33,044 bases of DNA, from contig DATLYJ010000044.1 in assembly GCA_035574915.1 (NCBI GenBank), positions 1 through 33,044 of the forward strand, read 5' to 3'. Made by a program: the position numbers and the translations under genes. Below, one piece after another: positions 7,594 through 15,100 of the stretch (positions are counted from its first letter, which is position 1; the number at the start of each line of letters is the position of its first letter). This stretch comes from Dehalococcoidia bacterium. GTDB taxonomy: Bacteria > Chloroflexota > Dehalococcoidia > DSTF01 > WHTK01. The notes below the pieces were generated by a model, which worked only from the letters and a program-made list of their open reading frames with translations, was not told where the DNA came from and searched no databases.

Positions 7594-9587
7594 TACTCCA
7601 CGCCTAGCGCAGACAGCATCGCCTGCAGCTTCACGTTGGACTCCTCGTACTCGCGCCCGGGGTCGGAGCCGGCGACGATGCCGCAGCCCGCGTAAAGCGT
7701 GACCTGCTCGCCCTCCGCCAGCGCCGACCGGATGGCCACCACGAACTCGCCGTTGCCGCCCGCGTCCACCCAGCCGCAGGGCCCGGCGTACCAGCCGCGG
7801 TCGAAGGCCTCGTACCTCTCGATCAGCTCCAGCGCCGCCTCCCGGGGCTGCCCTCCCGTCGCCGGCGTGGGATGCAGGCGCTCCACGAACTCGAAGATGT
7901 CCTGGCCCGGCAGCGCCAGCGCCGACACGGGCGTATACAGGTGATGCACGTTCGCGTAGCTGACGATGCGCGGCGCAGGCGCGACCTCCACGCTCACGCA
8001 CAGCGGCGCCAGCGCCTCTTCGATCGCCGACACGACGACCTTGTGCTCGTGCAGCTCCTTGGGGTCGTGCAGGAGCCGCGAGGCCATCTCCCGGTCCTCC
8101 GTCTCGTCCCGCCCGCGCGAAATCGACCCCGCCAGCGCGTCGACGTTCACGACGCCGTCCTGGATGCGCAGCAGCCGCTCCGGGGTGGCGCCGAAAAAGC
8201 AGGCCCCCTCCCGGGCGAACGCGAACAGCGTGCAGGAAGCGTAGCGGGAGGCGAGGCGGCGCAGCGCCGCGGAGAAGTCTACGCCCCCTTCCGCCCGCAG
8301 CCTCACGGTCCGCGCCAGCACCACCTTTTCCGCTCTGCCAGCCTCGATGTCCGCCAGCAGCGAACGCACGGCAGCCTCCCAGGCCTCCCGTTCGTCCTCG
8401 TCCGCCGGGCAGGGGGCCAGGGGACGCGGCTCATGCGAGTCCCCGCCGGGCGCGGTCAGGCGCGCTAGCTCACGCTCCACGGCAAGGACCTCCGCCTCGG
8501 CCTCTGTTCCTTCGGTCACCGGCAGCGACACCGTCAGCCACCATTCGCCTCGCTGGCAGGCGAAGAGGAACCGCGGCACGGAAAGGGCGGCGTCCGGGAG
8601 TCGAGACTCAGGACCGCCGGCGGCCGGCTTGAAGGCGAAGGCCCCCAGCGCGACCGGCGCCTCGAAGGGCGCCGTGCCGGCATCGACCACGGCCTCGTCC
8701 AGCGCCGCCTTCCACGCCCGTCGCGTCTCGTCGATGCGGTTGGCGCCGGCCGCTTTCAGGCTCCAGGCCTCTCCGGCCGCGACCATCGCGACGCCATCCG
8801 ACGGTTGCTGCCAGAAGGCGGCCGGAGCGCCGGCGCGTTCGAACACCGCTACGGGGTCCACGGGGTCACAGGCCAGGGTCACGGACGCCAGCACCGGCCG
8901 CCCCTGGGCCGTCGCCGCCTCTCGGGCGCGGCCAAGGACGCCCTGCAGACGTTCCCGCAGCTCCCGCTCGAAGCTCGCCTCCGGCGGCGGCACGCGGACG
9001 CCGACGCTGCGCACCAGCAGCGGCCGTAGCGCCTCGTAGGCGTCGTGCAGGCGGGCGGGCTTGCCCGACAGGAGCCAGCGCATCACCACCTCGTTGAGGG
9101 CGCCGAACCAGGCCGTTGCCGCCACCTGCGTGTCCAGCGGCTCGATGACCCCGAGGCGCACCGCCTCGTCCAGCTGCTCCTTGATGATCGACGCGAACTC
9201 CTCGTGGATCTCCGACAGCCGGCGGTGGAACTCCTTGCCCGCGCCCAGGGCCTCGATCATGAACAGGCGCGCCAGCGAGCGGTGCGAAGCGAATGTCCGC
9301 AGCACGACAACCAGGGCGGCGTCGGCGCGCTTTATCGGGTCCGGTTCCGACTCGATCGTCTCCTCGATCTTCCGGCGCAGCCTCGATGCCGTCCGGTCCA
9401 GGAGCTCCAGGAAAATGGCCTGCTTGCCCGGGAAGTGAAAGTAGACGCCGCCCTTGGAGGTCTTTGACTCGCTCGCGATGTCGTCCACGGCCGCGTCCCG
9501 GTAGCCCTTGCGCGCGAAGACACGCAGGGCGGCGTCGAGGATCTTCTCGTGGCGGCGGCTGGCGCGTTCCTGCGGGATCATTTCCAA
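7593..9587 (-). CDS. menF: TetR repressor - isochorismate synthase MenF fusion protein
   Basis: One open frame of 664 codons joins two complete proteins. Residues 1 to about 197 are a TetR-family regulator: the helix-turn-helix spans roughly 14-60 (KILDAALRVFARKGY, DIASESKTSKGGVYFHFPGK), followed by the helical effector domain. Residues about 203-664 are a full-length isochorismate synthase: N-terminal domain (PVLASVTL, DPVDPVAVFE), catalytic-base region AEKVVLARTV (Lys421), FFGATPERLL, AGSISRG, LHPTPATGGQP, DRGWYAGPCGW and YAGCGIVAGSDPGREYEE. It catalyses chorismate to isochorismate, the first committed menaquinone step, and heads the men operon. Starts: TTG at 9587 or ATG at 9581. An internal GTG at 8993 could produce free MenF. 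A palindrome at 9593-9606 may be its own operator. Confidence 0.92.
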   Translation of the reverse strand: MEMIPQERASRRHEKILDAALRVFARKGYRDAAVDDIASESKTSKGGVYFHFPGKQAIFLELLDRTASRLRRKIEETIESEPDPIKRADAALVVVLRTFASHRSLARLFMIEALGAGKEFHRRLSEIHEEFASIIKEQLDEAVRLGVIEPLDTQVAATAWFGALNEVVMRWLLSGKPARLHDAYEALRPLLVRSVGVRVPPPEASFERELRERLQGVLGRAREAATAQGRPVLASVTLACDPVDPVAVFERAGAPAAFWQQPSDGVAMVAAGEAWSLKAAGANRIDETRRAWKAALDEAVVDAGTAPFEAPVALGAFAFKPAAGGPESRLPDAALSVPRFLFACQRGEWWLTVSLPVTEGTEAEAEVLAVERELARLTAPGGDSHEPRPLAPCPADEDEREAWEAAVRSLLADIEAGRAEKVVLARTVRLRAEGGVDFSAALRRLASRYASCTLFAFAREGACFFGATPERLLRIQDGVVNVDALAGSISRGRDETEDREMASRLLHDPKELHEHKVVVSAIEEALAPLCVSVEVAPAPRIVSYANVHHLYTPVSALALPGQDIFEFVERLHPTPATGGQPREAALELIERYEAFDRGWYAGPCGWVDAGGNGEFVVAIRSALAEGEQVTLYAGCGIVAGSDPGREYEESNVKLQAMLSALGVE

Positions 9588-9592
9588 ATCCG

Positions 9593-9606
9593 ACCGACGC
9601 GTCGGT
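9593..9606. promoter_or_regulatory. Perfect 14-bp palindrome, probable TetR operator of the men operon
   Basis: ACCGACGCGTCGGT is exactly self-complementary. It ends 6 bp before the TTG start of the TetR-MenF gene and covers the predicted transcription start. TetR-family repressors typically bind short palindromes of this kind at their own promoters, so autoregulation by the fused TetR domain is the simplest reading. I noticed only single half sites elsewhere in the window. Confidence 0.65.
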
Positions 9607-9614
9607 TTGTCCGC

Positions 9615-9643
9615 ATCCTACTCCCGCTGAGCGCTAGGGACAA
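9615..9643 (-). promoter_or_regulatory. Promoter of the menFDHBCE operon
   Basis: On the minus strand TTGTCC (9638-9643) and TAGGAT (9615-9620) are spaced by 17 nt. Each matches the sigma-70 consensus at four of six positions. Transcription would start near 9608, at the edge of the palindrome at 9593-9606, so a bound repressor would block initiation. Confidence 0.5.
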
Positions 9644-9775
9644 CACGCTCACGCCCGTCGCGACTCTCCACCACAGTCAGGCGCCGGAGGGCGCGCGCGA
9701 AACCCCCGGCGCTTTGCTCACCCTTCCGGGTGCGGCTGCTCGGCTTCAGCGGCGTAGAATGCGGAAACCGCCGTT

Positions 9776-9784
9776 TGCTAAGAT
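9776..9784 (+). promoter_or_regulatory. Possible extended -10 promoter of the peptide ABC importer
   Basis: TGCTAAGAT is an extended -10 element (TGn plus TAAGAT, four of six matches), with no clear -35. Transcription from about 9791 would give an 80-nt leader with a hairpin at 9809-9824. TAGAAT at 9755-9760 is an alternative. The rest of the 286-bp divergent intergenic region shows nothing else I can name. Confidence 0.3.
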
Positions 9785-9808
9785 TCGTACCTGGTATTGC
9801 ATTCGAGT

Positions 9809-9824
9809 CCCCTGACTGCAGGGG
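9809..9824 (+). other. Leader hairpin upstream of the ABC importer
   Basis: CCCCTG (9809-9814) pairs with CAGGGG (9819-9824) around an ACTG tetraloop, in the predicted 5' leader of the binding-protein gene. No T-tract follows. It may stabilise the mRNA or bind a regulator; no function can be assigned. Confidence 0.3.
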
Positions 9825-9873
9825 CAGGGAGCTTGGGAGCTTTCCGAAGCGCGGGGACAGGGAGGATAGGGCG

Positions 9874-11523
9874 ATGAACAAGACGATTCTCGGACTCTTC
9901 GGCGTGATCGCTGCCCTCGTCATCGTCCTCGGCGTCCTCGCGATCGTCATCCTCGGCGGCGGCGGCGACGATGGTGGCGGTGGTTCTACCCAGGGCGGCG
10001 ACCCCCTGAACCCGAACCGGGGTGGCGCCCAGGCAGCGGCGGGAGACCTGAGACTCCTCGGCGCTGACCCCATCACCCTCGACCCCGCGCTCGCCGGCGA
10101 CGCCGGCTCCGCGACCTACATCGTCGAGATCTTCGGCGGCCTCGTAACCCTGGACCGCGACCTGAAGGTCGTCCCCGACATCGCCGAGCGCTGGGAGGTC
10201 AGCCCTGACGGCCGCACCTACACGTTCTTCCTGCGCCGCAACGCCCTCTTCCACGACGGCCGCCCCGTGACCGCGGACGACTTCAAGTACTCCATCGAGC
10301 GCACCGCCAATCCACGCACGGCGTCCACCACCGCCGAGGCCTACCTGGGCGACATCGTGGGCGCGCGCGACATGATCCGCGGCCGCGCCCAGTCCATCTC
10401 CGGGGTCCAGGTCGTCGACAGCCTGACGCTCCGCATCACCATCGACGAGCCGAAGCCTTACTTCCTCGCCAAGCTGACCTACCCGACCGCCTTCGTGGTC
10501 GACAAAAACCAGGTCGAAGCCAACCCGCGCAACTGGACGCGCCGCCCGAACGGCACCGGCCCCTACAAGCTCCAGGAGTGGCGCCTCAACGAGCGCATCA
10601 TCCTTACCGCCAACGACAAGTATCACCTGGGCGCGCCGTCCGTGAAGCGCGTGCTGTTCAACCTTGCCGGCGGCTCCGCGCTCACGCAGTTCGAGAATAA
10701 TGAGATCGATGTCGCGGGCATCAGCATCAACGACATCGAGCGCGTCCGCAGCCCGCGCGACAAGCTCAACCCGCTGTACCGCACGGCTCCCAGCCTCTCC
10801 ATCGACTACATAGGCTTCAACACCAAGACCGCGCCCTTCGACGATCCCAAGGTCCGCCAGGCTTTCGCCCTCGCCATCGACCGCGAGCAGATCGCGAAGG
10901 TGCTGTTCAAGGACATGGTGCCGGTGGCGAACGGCTTCCTGCCTGCCGGCTCTCCGGGCTACAACCCGAACTCGAAGGGGCCAGAGTACAACCCGGAGCG
11001 GGCACGCCAGCTGCTCCAGGAGTCCAAGTACGCCGGCCGCCTGCCGCCGATCACCTTCACGGAAGCTGGCGCGGGCGCGACCGCCGGCCTCGACACCCAG
11101 GCCATCATCGAGATGTGGAAGCAGAACCTCGGCGTCGAGGTGCGCATCGCCCAGACCGAGGTCGCGGCCTTCTTCGATGACCTCGACCGCGGCAACCTCC
11201 AGCTCTTCAGTTCCGGCTGGATCATGGACTACCCCGACCCCGAGAACGTCCTCGACCTCCTCTTCCACAGCCGCAGCCGCCAGAACAACACGCGCTACGA
11301 GAACCCCGAGTATGACGCCCTGGTGGAGCGGGCCCGCACGGAGCAGAACGTCGAGCGGCGCCTCGCGCTCTACCGGGAGGCCGAGCAGATCCTCCTGCGC
11401 GACCTGCCCTGGGTGCCGCTGACCTTCGGCGTCCAACACTTCGTGGTGCAGCCGCACGTCAAGGGCTATGACCCGCGGGCGATGATTATCCCGCGTCTGC
11501 GCTTCGTGACCATCGAGCGCTAG
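9874..11523 (+). CDS. Peptide/oligopeptide ABC transporter substrate-binding protein (family 5)
   Basis: Extracytoplasmic solute-binding protein of 549 residues, SBP family 5 (DppA/OppA type). The N-terminus has a membrane segment (about residues 5-30, rich in Ile, Leu and Val) followed by a glycine/aspartate-rich linker. There is no lipobox cysteine, so it seems to be tethered by an uncleaved helix or released. Family features include DPALAGDAGSA, RWEVSPDGRTYTFFLR, FHDGRPVTADDFKYSIER and the WIMDYPDPENVLDLLF block. The ATG at 9874 has a good Shine-Dalgarno sequence (GGAGG at 9861-9865); the open frame continues upstream but without protein-like sequence. It is followed by two permease genes. 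The ligand is unpredictable from sequence. Confidence 0.93.
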   Translation: MNKTILGLFGVIAALVIVLGVLAIVILGGGGDDGGGGSTQGGDPLNPNRGGAQAAAGDLRLLGADPITLDPALAGDAGSATYIVEIFGGLVTLDRDLKVVPDIAERWEVSPDGRTYTFFLRRNALFHDGRPVTADDFKYSIERTANPRTASTTAEAYLGDIVGARDMIRGRAQSISGVQVVDSLTLRITIDEPKPYFLAKLTYPTAFVVDKNQVEANPRNWTRRPNGTGPYKLQEWRLNERIILTANDKYHLGAPSVKRVLFNLAGGSALTQFENNEIDVAGISINDIERVRSPRDKLNPLYRTAPSLSIDYIGFNTKTAPFDDPKVRQAFALAIDREQIAKVLFKDMVPVANGFLPAGSPGYNPNSKGPEYNPERARQLLQESKYAGRLPPITFTEAGAGATAGLDTQAIIEMWKQNLGVEVRIAQTEVAAFFDDLDRGNLQLFSSGWIMDYPDPENVLDLLFHSRSRQNNTRYENPEYDALVERARTEQNVERRLALYREAEQILLRDLPWVPLTFGVQHFVVQPHVKGYDPRAMIIPRLRFVTIER

Positions 11524-11540
11524 CAGGCCGCAGAGCAGCC

Positions 11541-12542
11541 GTGCAGGGGGCCCTCCCTTACCTGATGCGACGGCTACTCTGGCTGCCGGTCATCCTCTTC
11601 GCCGTCACAGCCATAACCTTCACGATGGCCCGCCTCGGCCCCGGAGACCCCATCTCCATCCTCCAGGGCCAGTTCCGCGACCCCGAAGTGCGGGAGCGCA
11701 TCCGTAAGGAACGCGGCCTCGATGACCCGATCTGGGAGCAGTACTACATCTACATGAAGGGGGTCTTGACCGGCCTCGAGTTCGGCGAGAGCTACCGCTT
11801 TCGCGGCATAGACGTCGAGGAGATCATGTTCCCCGCCATCTGGCGCTCCATGCAGTACAACGCCGTAGCCTTGACCATCACCATGGGCATCGGCATTCCC
11901 GTCGGCGTCTTCGCCGCCCGCCGGCAGGGCACATGGGTCGACCCCGCCTCGATCAGCACCTTCCTCCTCTTCCAGTCGATCCCGAGCCTGATCTCGGTGC
12001 CTTTTCTGCTGCTTTTCTTCCCCCTGAAGCTCGGCGTGCTCGACGCCCGGGGTTGGCCCCAGGACTGCCCCGTCTATCTCGACGTCCTGCCATCCGGCTA
12101 TGAGTGCATCGGCGTCCTGAGCGAGCAGGCCGTGATCCCAATCCTGGCCCTCTCCGTGCCCGGGATCGCCGTGTGGGCCCGCTACACGCGCGCCTTCACC
12201 CTGGACGTGCTCGCCGCCGACTACGTCCGCACCGCGCGCATGAAGGGCATCAGCGAACCCGTGGTCATGGCGCGGCACGTCATGCGCAACGCCATGCTCC
12301 CCTTGAGCACGATCATCATCTTCTCGCTCGTCGGCCTCCTCGAAGGCTCCTTCTTCGTCGAGACCCTCACGGGCATCCCCGGCTTCGGCCGCCTCGCCTT
12401 CGAGTCCATCGGCGGCCGCGACTACGACATGATCATGGCCATCACCATCGTCGGCTCCACCGCCTTCGTCCTCGCTAGCATCGCCGTAGACATCGTTTAC
12501 ACCCTCATCGACCCGAGGATCCGCTATGGCAGTCGGGGCTGA
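11541..12542 (+). CDS. ABC transporter permease, DppB/OppB type
   Basis: Inner-membrane permease of 333 residues for the same importer. The N-terminus MRRLLWLPVILFAVTAITFTMARLGPGDP is typical of DppB (shown here split: the first helix precedes LGPGDP). The C-terminal cytoplasmic EAA loop (DYVRTARMKGISEPVVMARHV) contacts the ATPase. An extracytoplasmic insertion with two cysteines (about 171-190, QDCPVYLDVLPSGYEC) lies between helices. The start is GTG at 11541 or the in-frame ATG at 11565, which trims eight residues. It lies 17 nt after the binding-protein gene and overlaps the next permease by 17 nt. Confidence 0.92.
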   Translation: MQGALPYLMRRLLWLPVILFAVTAITFTMARLGPGDPISILQGQFRDPEVRERIRKERGLDDPIWEQYYIYMKGVLTGLEFGESYRFRGIDVEEIMFPAIWRSMQYNAVALTITMGIGIPVGVFAARRQGTWVDPASISTFLLFQSIPSLISVPFLLLFFPLKLGVLDARGWPQDCPVYLDVLPSGYECIGVLSEQAVIPILALSVPGIAVWARYTRAFTLDVLAADYVRTARMKGISEPVVMARHVMRNAMLPLSTIIIFSLVGLLEGSFFVETLTGIPGFGRLAFESIGGRDYDMIMAITIVGSTAFVLASIAVDIVYTLIDPRIRYGSRG

Positions 12543-13659
12543 GCTCCGTCCCGGCGAGGAGACAAAGGCCGCCGAGCGGCACGGCGCGCCCTTCCCCTGG
12601 AACCTCCGCATCGTGCTCGCCATAGAAGCCGTCGTCCTCGCCGTCTTTTCGGCCGCCTTCGGCCTCGCGGACGGCGTCGTGGCCATGCTGGTGGGCCTCT
12701 ATGTCTGCGCCGCCATCACCGTCTTCGTGGTCGCCGCTTCGGATAGCCCCTCGGGCATCGCCACCCGCCGCCTCCTGCGCAAGAAGCTCGCCGTCGGCGC
12801 CATCGCCTTCATCGCCCTCTTCTACTTCGTGGGCATCACCGCCCCCGTCCTGCCCATCCATGCCTACACGGACCAGAACCTTGCCGAAGCCGAAGAGGGT
12901 CCCTCCCTGGCGCATCCCTTTGGCACGGACATGCTTGGCCGCGACCAACTGAGCCGCGTCGTCTGGGCCTCCCAGACCACGGTGATCGTCACGGTCGCCA
13001 CCCTGACCACCGGCGGGCTGATCCTCTCCGTTGGCCTCGGGCTTTTCACGGGCTACCTCGGCGGCTGGTTCGACAACGTCGTCATGCGCATCGGCGACAT
13101 GGTCGCCAGCATCCCGACGATCTTCATGCTCATCCTGATAAACGCCACCCTGAAGAATCAGGTGCGCTCCGTAGCGGACTCGGTCGAAGACCTCACGGGC
13201 ATCGGCGGCATCGTCGAGTCGGGCGCGCCCGACTACTTCCTGGTCTTCGGGGCGCTCTCCCTCTTCGGCTGGGTCGGGGGCGCCCGCATCATCCGCTCTC
13301 AGGTGCTGGCCCTGCGCGAGACCGAGTTCATCCTGGCCGCGCGCGCCCTCGGCGCCCCCACCGCCAGGATCGTCGTCCGCCACCTCCTGCCCAACGTAAG
13401 CAACACCATCATCGTCGGTCTGTCCCTCGGCCTCGCCGGCATCGCCGGCTCGGAGATCGTGCTCACCTGGTTCGGGATCGGCATCCAGCCGCCCCACCCG
13501 AGCTTCGGCTCCCTGATCTTCGAGGCCAGCAGCGTCCGCACCGTGAACAGCCACCCGCACCTGCTGGTCTTCCCCGCCCTGGTGGTCGGCGGCCTCCTCT
13601 TCGCCTTCAACCTCCTCGGCGATGCCCTGACCGACGTCTTCACGCCCAAGGCGCGCTGA
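12526..13659 (+). CDS. ABC transporter permease, DppC/OppC type, with extra N-terminal membrane domain
   Basis: Permease of 377 residues. From about residue 85 it is a standard DppC protein: a first helix, then HPFGTDMLGRDQLSRVVWASQ, and the EAA loop ETEFILAARALGAPTARIVVRHLLPN. Before that lies an added section of about 80 residues with two predicted helices (about 25-45 and 47-67). Typical DppC proteins are near 300 residues. The partner ATPases (DppD/DppF type) are not adjacent, so they must lie elsewhere or be shared with another importer. Confidence 0.92.
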   Translation: MAVGAELRPGEETKAAERHGAPFPWNLRIVLAIEAVVLAVFSAAFGLADGVVAMLVGLYVCAAITVFVVAASDSPSGIATRRLLRKKLAVGAIAFIALFYFVGITAPVLPIHAYTDQNLAEAEEGPSLAHPFGTDMLGRDQLSRVVWASQTTVIVTVATLTTGGLILSVGLGLFTGYLGGWFDNVVMRIGDMVASIPTIFMLILINATLKNQVRSVADSVEDLTGIGGIVESGAPDYFLVFGALSLFGWVGGARIIRSQVLALRETEFILAARALGAPTARIVVRHLLPNVSNTIIVGLSLGLAGIAGSEIVLTWFGIGIQPPHPSFGSLIFEASSVRTVNSHPHLLVFPALVVGGLLFAFNLLGDALTDVFTPKAR

Positions 13660-13745
13660 CCCCCCGCGCCACGCCGCGCGCCCCCTCCCTCCCCTCGCCC
13701 GCCATGCGCCGCCACGGCGACGAGTGGCCTCAGGCCGGCACGCGC

Positions 13746-13751
13746 TATGCT
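13746..13751 (+). promoter_or_regulatory. -10 element of the M20 amidohydrolase gene
   Basis: TATGCT matches TATAAT at four of six positions and ends exactly 7 nt before the GTG at 13759. That predicts a transcript beginning at the start codon. The ATG inside this hexamer (13747) is therefore unlikely to be the translation start. Confidence 0.45.
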
Positions 13752-13758
13752 GTGCGCC

Positions 13759-14934
13759 GTGGACCCGAAGCAAGCCGCCCGCGAAGCCCTCGACAAGCTC
13801 GCGCCCCGGCTCCTCGACCTGAGCCACCGCATCCATGCCCACCCGGAGCTTTCTTTCCAGGAGGAGCTAGCCTCCACCTGGCTCTGCCAGGAGCTTGCCG
13901 CCGCTGGCTTCGAGGTCGAGCGCGGCGTCTGCGGCCTGCCGACCGCCTTCGTCGCCCGCGCCGGCAAGGGCGCCCTCAACGTCGCCTTCGTCGCCGAATA
14001 CGACGCCCTGCCCGGGGCTGGCCATGCCTGCGGCCACAACGTCATCGCGGCCGCGGCCGCCGGCGCCGGCCTGCTCCTGGCGCCCCTCGCCGCCGACCTC
14101 GACCTCACCGTGTCGGTGATCGGGACGCCGGCCGAGGAGGGTGGAGGCGGCAAGATCCTCATGCTCGAAGGCGGCGCCTTCGACGGCGTCCACGCCGCCC
14201 TCATGGTCCACCCCTATCCCTTCGAGCTCGCCGAGACGCCGACGCTCGCCGCGCAGGTGTTCGAAGTCCACTACTTCGGCAAGGAGGCCCACGCCTCCGC
14301 CTTCCCCGAGCTCGGGATCAACGCCGGCGACGCCCTCACCATCGCCCAGGTGGCCATCGGCCTGCTCCGCCAGCGGCTGCGCTCCACCGACCGCATCCAC
14401 GGCATCGTCAGCAAGGGCGGCGACGCCTCGAACGTCATCCCCGCGCACACCATCGGCTCGTACATGGCGCGCGCCCGCACCCTGGAGGAGCTGGCCGAAG
14501 TGATGGAGCAGGCGCGCCGCTGCTTCGAGGCCGGCGCCCTCGCTACCGGCGCCCGCCTCGAGGTTAGGGCCGAGAAGCCCTACGCCGAGATGCGGCAGGA
14601 CCCGGACCTCACTCGCCTCTACGTCGCCAACGCCGCCGTCCTTGGCCGCGAGCCCGGGGCAATGACGCCCGACCTCATGAAGCGGGCCTTCTCCACCGAC
14701 ATGGGCAACGTCTCCCAGGCCATCCCCTCCATCCACCCCGGCATCAGCCTCGAATGCTTCCCGGACGCCAACCACCAGCCGGAGTTCGCCGCCCATGCCG
14801 CCTCCGCGGCCGGCGACCGCGCCGTCCTCGACGGGGCCCTCCTCCTCGCCTGGACGGCCGTTGACGCCGCGACCGATGCCGGACTCCGCCGCCGCCTGCT
14901 CGGCTCCGCCTCCCGGAGCCGGCGGGCCAGGTAA
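13759..14934 (+). CDS. M20-family metallo-amidohydrolase (AbgA/PM20D2-like)
   Basis: Metal-dependent amidohydrolase of 391 residues, peptidase family M20. Metal-ligand motifs are GHACGHN (88-94) and GTPAEEGGGGK (123-133). A dimerisation domain lies in the middle, with a late family block around STDMGNVSQAIPSIHPG. This version resembles aminobenzoyl-glutamate hydrolase and PM20D2-type dipeptidases, so it probably hydrolyses an N-acyl amino acid or unusual dipeptide. The GTG start is chosen because a -10 element sits 7 nt upstream; the in-frame ATG at 13747 lies within that element. It follows the peptide importer by 99 nt, which suggests it may process imported substrates, but it seems to have its own promoter. 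Confidence 0.88.
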   Translation: MDPKQAAREALDKLAPRLLDLSHRIHAHPELSFQEELASTWLCQELAAAGFEVERGVCGLPTAFVARAGKGALNVAFVAEYDALPGAGHACGHNVIAAAAAGAGLLLAPLAADLDLTVSVIGTPAEEGGGGKILMLEGGAFDGVHAALMVHPYPFELAETPTLAAQVFEVHYFGKEAHASAFPELGINAGDALTIAQVAIGLLRQRLRSTDRIHGIVSKGGDASNVIPAHTIGSYMARARTLEELAEVMEQARRCFEAGALATGARLEVRAEKPYAEMRQDPDLTRLYVANAAVLGREPGAMTPDLMKRAFSTDMGNVSQAIPSIHPGISLECFPDANHQPEFAAHAASAAGDRAVLDGALLLAWTAVDAATDAGLRRRLLGSASRSRRAR

Positions 14935-14954
14935 CCGCGTCGCGCCCGACGCGG
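14935..14954 (+). terminator. Perfect GC hairpin directly after the M20 gene
   Basis: CCGCGTCG (14935-14942) pairs with CGACGCGG (14947-14954) around a CGCC loop, starting at the first base after the TAA stop. No T-tract follows, so it is at best a T-less terminator or a 3'-end stabiliser. The remainder up to 15081 shows only a short GGGC/GCCC stem and no gene. Confidence 0.45.
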
Positions 14955-15081
14955 CCTCCGGCGCCGCCCCAAGCCGACGCCTCCTCGCGGCGACGATAAG
15001 GAGCTACCCTATTGGGCTTAAGGCCCCTGAGTCGTTACCCTTGGTCAGGCCGTTCCAGGAAAAGGCCGCCCGGTAGCCCGC

Positions 15082-15090
15082 TGCTATAAT
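15082..15090 (+). promoter_or_regulatory. Extended -10 promoter of tig-clpP-clpX
   Basis: TGCTATAAT is a perfect extended -10 element. It ends 10 nt before the TTG start of tig, so the transcript would have a leader of only about 3-5 nt. No convincing -35 is seen, as is common for extended -10 promoters. Confidence 0.6.
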
Positions 15091-15100
15091 CGAGACAGCC

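Noticed and set aside
7594-8001. N-terminal extension of menD giving a 741-residue protein
   Set aside because: The extra residues are arginine/glycine-rich out-of-frame menF sequence. The GTG at 7593 gives the normal MenD N-terminus and overlaps the menF stop.
9786-9815. tRNA T-arm-like sequence (ATTCGAGTCC) upstream of the importer
   Set aside because: No acceptor stem, D-arm or anticodon arm can be built around it.
9778-11457. 559-codon open frame antisense to the binding-protein gene
   Set aside because: It is a shadow of GC-rich codon bias; the translation is low-complexity and unlike any protein, while the plus strand encodes a clear SBP.
12505-13842. 445-codon open frame antisense to the second permease
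   Set aside because: The composition (Gly/Asp/Glu/Ala-rich) is typical of an antisense shadow; the plus strand has a clear DppC permease.
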